Shown here piece after piece: positions 1 to 8,466 of a stretch of 18,766 nucleotides of DNA. The translations under genes and the position numbers were made by a program. Positions within the stretch are counted from its first letter, which is position 1. Each line of letters starts with the position of its first letter. Origin of the DNA: JAWXBG01 sp044375415. Its GTDB lineage: Bacteria; Bacteroidota; Bacteroidia; Flavobacteriales_D; Sanyastnellaceae. The notes beneath the pieces were generated by a model. It had not been told where the DNA came from. It did not search any database and worked only from the letters and a program-made list of their open reading frames with translations. Location of the stretch: the NCBI GenBank assembly GCA_044375415.1, contig JBILMS010000061.1, positions 1-18,766 of the forward strand. Reading direction: 5' to 3'.

Positions 1-882
1 TGATGATATTTCCTCCCGATCCATTGGCAAACAAAACACAGTTACCACCACCGGTTCCTGAGTTGTTGATTACAACCGGGCCATTAAAATTGACAGTTGC
101 TGTTGTTCCCCCTTCTGCAAATCTCACACCCATAGCACCGGCAATATTGGAATTGTTATTGATAGTTACAGTACCGGCAAAACTTGAAGTGCTGCCACTA
201 TGAGAATGACATAAATAAATTACTCCTCCTGAATTATTCGTGAAGGTAGCATTAGAAAGCCATTGGTCGGGTAAACCATTACCAAGTAAAAAATTGCCAA
301 TACTATTGTGCACGAAGGTCGAAGTTCCGGTAAAAGTATTTCCACCATTGCTGCTATCATTGCCGGCTCCTGTTTTGGTAAAACTCGATGTTCCCTGGAA
401 ATTACATCCATTGAGCAAGATGCGCGGGGAGTTTAAGGTAACATTTCCACCTATCGAAGAAAGGGGACCAAATTGAATATAGTTTGCTGTTGTGTTTAAA
501 GTAAGGTTGATTGCTGCCGATCCAAGTTGAGTAAACTGTTGCAAAATAGCATACCCTGCATTAAATCCTGCACCACCGATACTCACCGTTTTTGTTGCTG
601 CCAAGGTGGCTGTTGCACTTCCCGATCCTCCACAGAAATGAATACCCTGACCTGTGCCAGTTGTTGTTAAAATAATATTCCCATTAAAAATATTTCCTCC
701 AGCAGTCCATGCCGGCAACATTCTTTCGGATCCTGTATTACTAAAAGTGACATCCTGATTAAATGTATCCGGAAGAGTCTGTGCCAATGCAAAAAAGCCT
801 GTTCCTGCATTGGTAATCGTTGTAATACCGTTAAACGTATTTCCACCGAAAGATTGATCTCCTGTACCTCCCGTTTTTGTAA
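1..882 (-). repeat. Super-repeat copy 2 (cut by window edge)
   Basis: Second copy of the 421-residue module. It shows TKTG at 880, SERMLPAW, GIHFCGG, FTQLG at 535, TKTG at 379, GNGLPDQW and GVRFAEG near 112-133. Each matches copy 1 at an offset of 1263-1269 nt. The end of block B lies beyond position 1. Confidence 0.8.
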
Positions 883-2581
883 TATCAGTTACACCGTTAA
901 ACTGTGTTGTTTGCATAAACATACTTGGAGCAGAAGAGGTGAGGTTACCATTAATCACAGATGCCGGTCCAAAACTCATTGCTGCATTCCCTGTCAGATT
1001 TAATGTTTGAGGAGTAGGTCCTAATTGAGTAAATCTTCTTAAGTATAAATAACCATTGTTGAATCCACCGCCACCAACAGTAATAGTGCGGCCTGCTGCC
1101 AGTGTAGTGGATCCACCGTTCATGGTGAATCCAATCCATGAACCGGAACCGGAAGCATTACTCACCACTACGTTACCATTCAAATTAATATTCGCATTGT
1201 TACCAATATAAGTTATTGCACCGGTGCCCGTATTGCTTTGGTTAACGGTAAGTGTCGAATTAAAGTTAATGGTATTAACACCGCCTCCATTGGAGAATGA
1301 AACATAGTTGGCACTTCCTGTACCACCATTATTGACTACTACGGCACCGTTAAAATTTAATATACTTCCAACAGATGCTTCCGCAAATCGAACTCCGGAG
1401 TTTCCTCCTGAACCCATCGTATTATTGATAGTAACAGCTCCGGCAAATGTTCCTGTTGCAACGTGATTGTGGGCAACGTAAATGATCCCATTGTTGTTGT
1501 TATTGAATGTTGCAGTCGACATCCACATATCGGGAGATCCATTACCTAAAAACAAATTTCCAACTCCATCATTGTTGATAGTGCAAGCACCGTTAAATAC
1601 GTTACCTCCAGATCCGGCATTGCCGGCGGTTCCGGTCTTGGTAAATGATGTTGTACTTAAAAAGTTACACCCGTTTAAAAGCAAACCCGAAGTATTTGTT
1701 GTAACAGCTCCACCAATTGTTGAGTTGGGACCAAATTGCAAATAGTTTGAAGTTGCACCCATGGTTATGTTCACAGGAGCAGTTCCAAGTTGGGTAAATC
1801 GTTGAAGTATTAAATACCCTGAATTCATTCCCGATATTCCGGCAGCTATCGTTCTGCCTGCTGCCAGAGTTGCCGAGGCTGAAGACGAACCACCGCAAAA
1901 ATGAACCCCCTGAGCGCTACCCGAAGTATTGATGAATATATCTCCATTGAAGGTGCTACCCGCAGAATTCCAACTTGGTAAGATTCTTTCAGAACCACTG
2001 TTGGTGAAAGTTACATTAGCATTCCATGTATCAGGAGCACCCACGTTGTTACCAAACATCAAAAAGCCTGAACCTGTATTTGTAAATGATGAAACACCAT
2101 TAAAAGTACAACCTCCATTTCCTGAATCGTTGCTGGCTCCTGTTTTAGTTACAGTTACTGTGCTATTAAAAGTACCTCCGTTAAATAAAACTGCTCCGGT
2201 GTTTGTAACGACTGCAGCGCCAAAAGTAGTTCCGGCAAAAGTTACCGATGTTCCAGTCGCGTTAAATGTTCCATTATTGCATGTTCCACCATTGTTTATA
2301 GCAACACCGGTGCTGGTAATCGTAAATCCATTCAGATTTAGATTTCCGGTACTGATGGTCATGTTGGTGACCTGAGTATTGGCTGCAATTGCACAGTTGT
2401 TGGAGCCGGCCGGAATGACAACATTATCGAGCGCTCCCGGTATTCCCACAGGAGTCCAGTTGGCGGGTGTTGTCCAAGCCGTGGATGATGATCCATTCCA
2501 TGTGAAGTTTGTCTGAGCAAGAATTTGTTGCGCTGACAGCACAAGAATGGTAGCAAATGCTAATCTGATCAAGGTTTTCAT
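1..2581 (-). CDS. Giant repetitive secreted protein, probable T9SS cargo (3' partial)
   Basis: The frame is open for all 860 codons from the ATG at 2581 to the window edge; I checked every codon and found no stop. Residues 1-22 form a signal peptide (MKTLIRLAFATILVLSAQ..., probable cleavage after the LAQ segment). The rest is rich in Gly, Asn, Thr and Ser with few charges, built of short strands such as GGNTFNG, TITNAGTG and TVNFNGPVVINNSG. This suggests a right-handed beta-helix or similar solenoid, which is inference. A super-repeat of about 421 residues is visible, with TKTG at 2149, 1642, 880 and 379 and FTQLG at 1798, 1033 and 535. The C-terminus, where a T9SS sorting domain would be expected, lies outside the window. 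A decayed PorP/SprF gene lies directly upstream, which fits T9SS export because SprF-type proteins partner with large cargo such as SprB. I recognise no catalytic domain; adhesin or surface layer is only a guess. Confidence 0.85.
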   Translation of the reverse strand, partial: MKTLIRLAFATILVLSAQQILAQTNFTWNGSSSTAWTTPANWTPVGIPGALDNVVIPAGSNNCAIAANTQVTNMTISTGNLNLNGFTITSTGVAINNGGTCNNGTFNATGTSVTFAGTTFGAAVVTNTGAVLFNGGTFNSTVTVTKTGASNDSGNGGCTFNGVSSFTNTGSGFLMFGNNVGAPDTWNANVTFTNSGSERILPSWNSAGSTFNGDIFINTSGSAQGVHFCGGSSSASATLAAGRTIAAGISGMNSGYLILQRFTQLGTAPVNITMGATSNYLQFGPNSTIGGAVTTNTSGLLLNGCNFLSTTSFTKTGTAGNAGSGGNVFNGACTINNDGVGNLFLGNGSPDMWMSTATFNNNNNGIIYVAHNHVATGTFAGAVTINNTMGSGGNSGVRFAEASVGSILNFNGAVVVNNGGTGSANYVSFSNGGGVNTINFNSTLTVNQSNTGTGAITYIGNNANINLNGNVVVSNASGSGSWIGFTMNGGSTTLAAGRTITVGGGGFNNGYLYLRRFTQLGPTPQTLNLTGNAAMSFGPASVINGNLTSSAPSMFMQTTQFNGVTDITKTGGTGDQSFGGNTFNGITTITNAGTGFFALAQTLPDTFNQDVTFSNTGSERMLPAWTAGGNIFNGNIILTTTGTGQGIHFCGGSGSATATLAATKTVSIGGAGFNAGYAILQQFTQLGSAAINLTLNTTANYIQFGPLSSIGGNVTLNSPRILLNGCNFQGTSSFTKTGAGNDSSNGGNTFTGTSTFVHNSIGNFLLGNGLPDQWLSNATFTNNSGGVIYLCHSHSGSTSSFAGTVTINNNSNIAGAMGVRFAEGGTTATVNFNGPVVINNSGTGGGNCVLFANGSGGNII
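883..2151 (-). repeat. Super-repeat copy 1 (about 423 residues)
   Basis: Internal protein repeat of the giant secreted gene. It has two sub-blocks. Block A runs from TKTG at 2149 through SERILPSW and GVHFCGG to FTQLG at 1798. Block B runs from TKTG at 1642 through GNGSPDMW and GVRFAEA to a second FTQLG at 1033. Copy 2 repeats the same order with offsets of 1263-1269 nt. Copies have diverged in DNA but keep motif order and spacing. Confidence 0.8.
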
Positions 2582-2607
2582 ATGAACTAGAGCCAGTGAG
2601 GGTGGAA

Positions 2608-2615
2608 TAAACTTA
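2608..2615 (-). promoter_or_regulatory. Possible -7 box of the giant repeat gene
   Basis: Read on the minus strand this is TAAGTTTA, one mismatch from the Bacteroidota -7 consensus TAnnTTTG, ending 26 nt before the ATG at 2581. I see no clear -33 TTG. The spacing is near that of better boxes in this window. Confidence 0.3.
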
Positions 2616-2730
2616 TGACGTCGTCTTAGACATCCTAAGTGCTTATTAATCAATTATCAGGGCTCTTGTACCTCAGACAAAACAGGAATGTTGCCTTTTT
2701 GGAATAAAATAATAGGAACAAGGCTGTATA

Positions 2731-2747
2731 ATGCTGTAATACAGCAT
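2731..2747. promoter_or_regulatory. 17-nt near-perfect palindrome, candidate operator
   Basis: ATGCTGTAATACAGCAT: two perfect 8-nt arms around one central base, 150 nt upstream of the giant secreted gene. No T-run follows on either strand beyond a short TTTT, so a terminator is unlikely. The size and symmetry suit a dimeric regulator, but which one cannot be told from sequence. Confidence 0.35.
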
Positions 2748-2909
2748 TTTGAGGCACGATATTTTTTAAGATTTTTGAGGGAATTACCTCGATTTTGAAT
2801 TGCTGGTTGGGGAATCAGTAATGATTCAGAGCACCTGAATTACACGAATCTCACTGCTGAAATTGTATCCTAAGGGAACCTCATCAGGGAATTGTGTTTA
2901 TTGTTTTTA

Positions 2910-3720
2910 TTAAAAATACCTGGGATAAACGATACGTTTTTTCTTGGTTGCCATTGTGTAGTTTACTGCTAGGTCATGGCTTCCCCGGTTGGTGCGGATA
3001 ATTTGGTTGGTTGATACGTCAAACGAATAGCCCACTTTGGTTTGTTTGTTTATCTGCCATTGTCCCATAAGACCAACGGTTTCTCTGAAGTGATAAAACA
3101 AGCCAACATTTAAGCCTTTATAGAGGATGGCGTTGCCGTAAAGTCCAACAGACAAAGGAGCGTTCCACACTGCACCTGCCAGCATGCTTGGTTGAATCTG
3201 AATGTCCTTATTGATTTTGAATTGTTTACCCCCCCCATCAGAAAGATGGTAGGCTCTTGTCTACCCGAGAGCTCATCAAACAAAGGGCTGCTGCGTTTCT
3301 CCATCTTTAGACGAAACATTTTTGGAGCGGATACTCCAATAAAGTAATCTTTCTTGAAGTAATAGGCGCCAAAGCCGATGTTGGGCAGAAGCAAACCTTT
3401 TTCATTGTTCATGAAGGCATCGTCTTGCTGGTTTAGTAATCGCTGCTCAAAGTAAGGACTACCAGATTGGCCTGATAAACATCGAGCGAAACAGTGGTTC
3501 CCCATGAAATGGTGGCGCGATTGTTTAAACGTGTCTTATAAGCAAATGCTCCTGCAAGGCCAATACGTGTTGTTGGTTCAACTTTATTGAAGAACAAATT
3601 ACCGCCCACAGCAAGTTCATTTTTCTTCAACAGAGCGCCAAAGCCTATAATTGTAGTCATAGGAGCTCCCTTGAAACCAATCCATTGGCTGCGGTTCACA
3701 AAGGTTAGATAGTTGTCCCC
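2910..3720 (-). pseudogene. PorP/SprF-family T9SS outer-membrane protein, frameshifted and 5'-truncated
   Basis: Three minus-strand frames together give one PorP/SprF-like protein. Frame 1 (about 3720-3445) carries NRSQWIGFKGAP and GFGALL, matching the family's early YRNQW region. Frame 2 (about 3450-3236) carries DDAF, LPNIGFGAYYF and FIGVSAPKM. Frame 3 (3230-2910) carries PSMLAGAVWNAPLS, VGYSFDVST and GSHDLAVNY, the family's C-terminal end. Each junction needs one extra base to restore the frame: near 3445, and inside a run of eight G (C at 3229-3236 on the plus strand). The signal peptide and NPA-type N-terminus are missing; a TAA at 3735-3733 closes frame 1 upstream. Family members are usually about 300-330 residues and sit in the outer membrane helping T9SS export of neighbouring cargo. 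Alternatives are sequencing error at the homopolymer or phase variation, but the lost N-terminus favours decay. Confidence 0.72.
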
Positions 3721-3894
3721 ATTCGTGATCGTTTATCACTGATAGGGCTGGTTTGATAATCGGGGTTTGTTAAAAAGGTTATAATTCAGAGAAGATTTAA
3801 TACGAGAATTTTGTGACCCGCATATCTCTATTGATATCAGCGAAATAGAATACTTCCGAAATGCTCCTTTAGCCCATAAACAAAAGGAATTGAG

Positions 3895-3902
3895 TATCTT
3901 CG
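3895..3902 (+). promoter_or_regulatory. Probable -7 box of ileS
   Basis: TATCTTCG, one mismatch from the Bacteroidota TAnnTTTG box, followed by CGCC as often seen at such starts, and ending 19 nt before the ileS ATG. An AAAAGGA stretch at 3914-3920 lies just before the ATG and may act as a weak ribosome binding site. No convincing -33 TTG is at the usual distance. Confidence 0.45.
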
Positions 3903-3921
3903 CGCCTCTTTTAAAAAGGAC

Positions 3922-6900
3922 ATGAGCAAACTATACCCGGAAACAAAAAATTTAAACCTGCCTCAAATAGCGGCAGATGTTCAATCTTTTTGGGACAATA
4001 ATGAGATTTTCCGGAGAAGCATCACCGAAAGAGAGGGCTCTCAAGAGTTTGTCTTTTTTGAAGGACCGCCCTCCGCCAACGGGCTCCCGGGTATACACCA
4101 CGTAATGGGGCGAACTATCAAGGATATTTTCTGCCGTTATCAAACGCTTAAAGGGAAACAGGTAAAAAGGAAAGCAGGGTGGGATACCCACGGACTGCCT
4201 ATAGAATTGGCCGTAGAAAAAACCCTTGGTATTAAAAAAGAAGATATTGGCTCAACCATTTCTGTTGAAGATTACAACAAGGCTTGTCGAAGAGAGGTAA
4301 TGAAATATACCGATCGATGGGAAGAATTGACAAGAATCATGGGCTATTGGGTGGATATGAAAGACCCATATATCACCTATGATAATAAGTATATCGAAAG
4401 TGTTTGGTGGCTCCTCAATGATCTGTTTAGAAAAGACCTTCTATATAAAGGATATTCAATCCAGCCTTATTCTCCGGCTGCCGGTACCGGTTTGAGTTCG
4501 CACGAATTAAACCAGCCGGGTTGTTATCGTGAAGTAAAGGATTTGAGCGCTGTTGCTCAGTTTGCTATCTCCGACCAAAAGCTGCAATCGGAACTTGGAT
4601 CAAAGTTGTATTTCCTCGCTTGGACCACCACTCCTTGGACTCTACCGAGCAATACCGCTTTGGCCCTCGGGAAAAAGATCAACTATGTTGCTGTAGATAC
4701 TTTCAACCCGTACTCATCTGAAAGACAGGTGGTTATATTAGCTAAGGATCGCTTATATGCCTACTTCCCTGAGAAAAATGTTGAATTAAGTTTTGAAGAT
4801 TTTAAACCCGGTGATAAAGCCATTCCTTGGAAAACTATCAAGGAATTTACTGGAAATGAACTGAATGGCATCCGTTATGAGCAGCTCTTACCCTTCGCTT
4901 TACCTGAAGAAGGGGATGCTTTTAAAGTTGTTTTGGGTGATTTTGTAACAACTGAAGACGGAACGGGTATCGTTCACATTGCTCCAAGTTTTGGTGCAGA
5001 TGACTTTAATGTTGCACGCGAAAATGGAATCGGATCTCTAACTCTAGTCGATAAAAGAGGAAGATTTTTACCCTCTGTTAAAGATGATGTTTTTCTCTAT
5101 GGAGAAGAATTTGTAAAAGAGGACTACTATTCTGAAGAGGAAAAATCGAAAGAGACAGAAATTCAAAAAAGTAAACTCGCAGGGTTTATCCGCGACACCT
5201 CAAAACTCTCATATTTGAGTGTAGATGAAAGGATTGCACTAAAACTGCAAACGGAAAATAAGCTTTTCAAAAAGGAAAAATACGAACACAACTACCCCCA
5301 TTGCTGGAGAACCGACAAACCTGTAATCTACTATCCCTTGGATTCATGGTTTATCCGAATCCCAAGGGTGAGGGAACGTATGGTCGAATTAAATAAGACC
5401 ATCGATTGGAAACCTGAAGCAACCGGAACCGGACGTTTCGGAAATTGGCTCGAAAATGCCAATGATTGGAATCTCTCACGATCGCGTTTTTGGGGAATCC
5501 CGCTTCCTATTTGGCGGACCGAAGATGGAACCGAATCCGTATGTATCGAATCTGCTGAAAATTTAAAAAGCGAAATCGAAAAGTCGGTGATGGCCGGTTT
5601 CATGGATTCTAATCCATTCGATTCTTTTATCCCAGGTGATTTTAGCGAGACCAACTACAACACCTTCGATTTACATAAACCCTATGTGGATCAGCTTATT
5701 CTTGTTTCACCAAGTGGTAAAAAGATGACCCGCGAGTCGGACCTCATCGATGTGTGGTTCGATTCAGGGGCGATGCCCTATGCGCAGTGGCATTATCCAT
5801 TTGAAAATAAGGACCTTATAGACCAAAGGAAAGCTTTTCCTGCTGATTACATCGCTGAGGGAGTAGACCAAACGCGCGGTTGGTTTTACACGTTGCATGC
5901 AATCGCTACTATGTGTTTCGATTCTGTTGCATACAAACATGTGATTTCCAATGGGTTGGTATTAGATAAAAACGGCAACAAAATGTCCAAACGTCTTGGA
6001 AATGCCGCCGATCCTTTTGAGACTATCGGAAAATATGGCCCTGATGCAACGCGTTGGTATATGATTACCAATGCACAGCCCTGGGACAACCTTCGTTTTG
6101 ACGTAGAAGGAATTCAGGAAGTTCAGCGGAAGTTCTTCGGCACTCTATATAATACATATGGCTTTTTTGCCATCTATGCGAACATCGATAACTTTGTTCC
6201 AAGTGGCAAAGAACTGGATATGAAATCATTGCCTGAACTGGACCGCTGGATATTATCTAAACTCCAAAGTCTTGTTCTCGAAGTAACAGCATTGCTAAAC
6301 GACTATAATCCAACTCCGGCTGCACGTTCTATTGCAACGTTTGTGGATGAGCATCTCTCGAATTGGTATGTGCGTTTGTCTCGCCGAAGATTTTGGCAAG
6401 GAGAAATGACCGACGATAAGATTTCTGCATACGAAACCCTGCATTCTTGTCTGATGACAGTGTCTCAACTCTCATCGCCTTTTGCACCTTATTTTTCCGA
6501 CTGGCTGTATCGCAATCTTAAAACCGAAAATGAAGTCGATTCTGTGCACTTATCGATTTTGAAAGTAGCTAAATCAGATTATGTCGATAGCAAGTTGGAA
6601 AGCCGAATGGATCTGGCGCAGCGCATTTCTTCTATGGTTCTTTCTATTCGGAAAAAGGAAAATCTGCGTGTTCGACAACCCCTGCAATCCATTCGTATAC
6701 CCATCTTAGATGAATCGATAAAGGATATGATTGATGGCGTAAAAGACATCATTTTGAATGAAACAAACGTCAAAGAACTACAATACGTAAGTGAAAGCGA
6801 AGCACACATTGTCAAAAATCTTAAACTTAACTTTAAGTCCCTTGGCAAAAAGTGTGGCAAATACATGAAAGATGTCCAGCTGTTGGCTAATGAAAAGTCG

Positions 6901-7341
6901 GCGGAAGTTATTTCGGGTATAGAAATGAAAGGTTCTTACACTTTTACCTTCGCTGATACCGTTATTGAATTGACTCCGGAAGATGTAGAAATTATTCCGG
7001 TGGACATTCCCGGGTGGAAAGTGGCTAACGACGGGCCTTTGACAGTTGCCCTCGACATTACGCTGAACAAAACTTTGTTGCAAGAAGGTATCGCCAGAGA
7101 GGTGGTAAATCGAATCCAAAACCTTAGAAAGGAGATCGGTTTGGAAGTAACGGACAAAATAAATGTGAATATACTTGCTCATGAGGCAATTAACGATGCA
7201 ATTACAACAAATTCGGAATATATTCGCGCCCAAATTTTGGCGAGAGGACTGAACATAGTTTCGGAATTACCGGATGGACAGGAAATTCAAATTGATGAAG
7301 GAATTTCCACCCGAATTTCGCTAGAAAAGTTGAACAATTAA
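3922..7341 (+). CDS. ileS: Isoleucyl-tRNA synthetase, GxHH-signature type
   Basis: Charges tRNA-Ile with isoleucine in the cytosol and edits mischarged valine. At 1139 residues it is longer than the E. coli type (about 940) and fits the long IleRS2-like form of Bacteroidota. The class I signature near the N-terminus reads GIHH (residues 57-60, after GPPSANGLP) rather than HxGH. The CP1 editing domain shows WTTTPWTLPSNTA (from residue 234) and GTGIVHIAPSFGADD (347-361). KMSKR is at 687-691. The anticodon-binding region follows, with LSNWYVRLSRRRFW near residue 817, and a long C-terminal extension (about 960-1139) ends the protein in place of a Cys4 zinc finger. The ATG at 3922 gives the family's usual N-terminus and lies 19 nt after a -7 box. 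Its stop is 13 nt before the H1/DksA gene, so the two are probably cotranscribed. Confidence 0.97.
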   Translation: MSKLYPETKNLNLPQIAADVQSFWDNNEIFRRSITEREGSQEFVFFEGPPSANGLPGIHHVMGRTIKDIFCRYQTLKGKQVKRKAGWDTHGLPIELAVEKTLGIKKEDIGSTISVEDYNKACRREVMKYTDRWEELTRIMGYWVDMKDPYITYDNKYIESVWWLLNDLFRKDLLYKGYSIQPYSPAAGTGLSSHELNQPGCYREVKDLSAVAQFAISDQKLQSELGSKLYFLAWTTTPWTLPSNTALALGKKINYVAVDTFNPYSSERQVVILAKDRLYAYFPEKNVELSFEDFKPGDKAIPWKTIKEFTGNELNGIRYEQLLPFALPEEGDAFKVVLGDFVTTEDGTGIVHIAPSFGADDFNVARENGIGSLTLVDKRGRFLPSVKDDVFLYGEEFVKEDYYSEEEKSKETEIQKSKLAGFIRDTSKLSYLSVDERIALKLQTENKLFKKEKYEHNYPHCWRTDKPVIYYPLDSWFIRIPRVRERMVELNKTIDWKPEATGTGRFGNWLENANDWNLSRSRFWGIPLPIWRTEDGTESVCIESAENLKSEIEKSVMAGFMDSNPFDSFIPGDFSETNYNTFDLHKPYVDQLILVSPSGKKMTRESDLIDVWFDSGAMPYAQWHYPFENKDLIDQRKAFPADYIAEGVDQTRGWFYTLHAIATMCFDSVAYKHVISNGLVLDKNGNKMSKRLGNAADPFETIGKYGPDATRWYMITNAQPWDNLRFDVEGIQEVQRKFFGTLYNTYGFFAIYANIDNFVPSGKELDMKSLPELDRWILSKLQSLVLEVTALLNDYNPTPAARSIATFVDEHLSNWYVRLSRRRFWQGEMTDDKISAYETLHSCLMTVSQLSSPFAPYFSDWLYRNLKTENEVDSVHLSILKVAKSDYVDSKLESRMDLAQRISSMVLSIRKKENLRVRQPLQSIRIPILDESIKDMIDGVKDIILNETNVKELQYVSESEAHIVKNLKLNFKSLGKKCGKYMKDVQLLANEKSAEVISGIEMKGSYTFTFADTVIELTPEDVEIIPVDIPGWKVANDGPLTVALDITLNKTLLQEGIAREVVNRIQNLRKEIGLEVTDKINVNILAHEAINDAITTNSEYIRAQILARGLNIVSELPDGQEIQIDEGISTRISLEKLNN

Positions 7342-7354
7342 ATAAGCAGACATC

Positions 7355-8410
7355 ATGGCTGTTAAGAAGAAAGTTACAAAAACTACAAGCGCCAAAAAGG
7401 CCGCTAAAAAAGCTCCGGCTAAAGCAACTCCTAAAAATAAGAAAGCTGCTAAGCCGGCTAAAAAAGCTGCTAAAAAATCAGCTCCTGCCAAGAAGGTGGT
7501 GAAAAAAGCTGCTAAAAAAGTGGCTAAACCAACCAAAAAGGTAGCAACCAAACCGGTTAAAAAATCTGCTCCCGCCAAGAAAGTGGCCAAAAAGGCAACA
7601 AAAGTTGCTCCAAAGGCCAAACCTACAAAAGCAGTAAAAGCGACTAAAAAGGTTGCGGCAAAACCTACTAAAAAAGTAGCAAAACCTGTAGCTCCTAAAA
7701 AAGCTGCTCCCGCTCCGAAAAAGACTGCACCGGTTGGAAAACCTGTTAAAAAGTCTGCTCCGGCTCCAAAAGTTGCTCCAAAGGCTGCTCCAAAGGCTGC
7801 ACCTAAAGTTGCACCTAAAGCTGCTGCTCCAAAGGCTGCTCCTAAAGGCGCCGCCCCGAAAGCAACTGCTCCTGCTCCAAAAGTTGAAAAACCGAAAGCA
7901 GAAGTAACTCCGGCTCCGGCTCCGGCACCAACTCCGGTCGTGACAAAAGACGAGGAAGAAGGTGAAAACGAAAATGAGGATTCCAGACAACCGGTAAAAC
8001 CTGTGATCGTTCAATCGCCTCTGCAAAAAGCTGCAGCCGGTTCAGTGCGTTACTCCGACAAAGAATTGAAAGAGTTTGAACTACTTATACATGACAAACT
8101 CAAACAAGCGAAAAGCGACTTGGATGAACTGCGTCGAAGTTTATCGCATGACGGAGATAATAGCACAGATGATACTTCTCCCACATTCAAAATGATGGAA
8201 GATGGTTCTGAAACAATGAGCAAAGAAGAAGTTGCTCAATTAGCTTCACGTCAGGAGAAATTCATCAGCGCTTTGGATAATGCTCTCTTGAGAATTAAAA
8301 ACAAGACATACGGTATCTGTAGAGTTACCGGAAAACTCATTCCTAAAGAAAGACTGCGTCTTGTCCCTCATGCTACGCTTAGCATCGAGGCGAAGAATAT
8401 GCAATCTTAA
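7355..8410 (+). CDS. Histone-H1-like tail fused to a DksA/TraR-family domain
   Basis: A 351-residue protein in two parts. Residues 1 to about 198 are almost only Lys, Ala, Pro, Val and Thr in AAKKAPAKA/APKAAPK repeats, like histone H1 tails, and should bind DNA without much sequence preference. A short acidic linker (DEEEGENENED, about 199-209) follows. Residues about 230-351 match the DksA/TraR family: a helical hairpin (KELKEFELLIHDKLKQAKSD and onward), then YGICRVTGKLIPKERLRLVPHATLSIEAK. Aligned with E. coli DksA, only the first of four zinc cysteines remains (C322); the others are T325, S343 and A346, so zinc binding is doubtful. Bacteroidota DksA-like proteins often share this loss. DksA acts in the RNA polymerase secondary channel with ppGpp; whether this protein does is inference. 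A terminator follows at 8423. Confidence 0.88.
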   Translation: MAVKKKVTKTTSAKKAAKKAPAKATPKNKKAAKPAKKAAKKSAPAKKVVKKAAKKVAKPTKKVATKPVKKSAPAKKVAKKATKVAPKAKPTKAVKATKKVAAKPTKKVAKPVAPKKAAPAPKKTAPVGKPVKKSAPAPKVAPKAAPKAAPKVAPKAAAPKAAPKGAAPKATAPAPKVEKPKAEVTPAPAPAPTPVVTKDEEEGENENEDSRQPVKPVIVQSPLQKAAAGSVRYSDKELKEFELLIHDKLKQAKSDLDELRRSLSHDGDNSTDDTSPTFKMMEDGSETMSKEEVAQLASRQEKFISALDNALLRIKNKTYGICRVTGKLIPKERLRLVPHATLSIEAKNMQS

Positions 8411-8422
8411 TCATTACTATTT

Positions 8423-8449
8423 CAAATGCCGGCCACGTGCCGGCATTTG
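8423..8449 (+). terminator. Rho-independent terminator after the H1/DksA gene
   Basis: An 11-bp perfect stem (CAAATGCCGGC pairing with GCCGGCATTTG) with a 5-nt loop CACGT, 12 nt past the stop of the H1/DksA gene and followed by TCATTTTTA. The strong stem and T-rich tail suit an intrinsic terminator for the ileS transcript. lspA begins 17 nt later, so it depends on read-through or an unseen promoter. Confidence 0.75.
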
Positions 8450-8466
8450 TCATTTTTACAAGTTAT

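Larger units (their letters stand above)
2582..2909. other. Non-coding gap with one palindrome
   Basis: A 328-nt gap between the stop of the PorP/SprF remnant and the start of the giant secreted gene, both on the minus strand. It holds the weak -7 box at 2608-2615 and the palindrome at 2731-2747. It is AT-rich. I see no further ORF, RNA gene or clear terminator in it. Confidence 0.6.

Noticed and set aside
1929..2375. A 148-residue plus-strand ORF (and others across 1-2375)
   Set aside because: It is antisense to the giant repeat gene; the low stop density comes from the repeated Gly/Asn/Thr codons on the minus strand. Its Pro/Val-rich protein has no domain features.
7360..7940. Low-complexity nucleotide repeats, possible tandem array or CRISPR-like pattern
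   Set aside because: The repeats follow the AAKK/APKA codons, with no spacers of constant length; they are protein-coding.
7478..8026. A 182-residue minus-strand ORF rich in Arg, Ser and Phe
   Set aside because: It is the mirror of the Lys/Ala/Pro repeat part of the H1/DksA gene and has no recognisable domain.
8437..8466. GTG at 8437 as the lspA start
   Set aside because: It lies in the loop-stem of the terminator and adds ten residues not typical of LspA; ATG at 8467 begins a normal first membrane segment.
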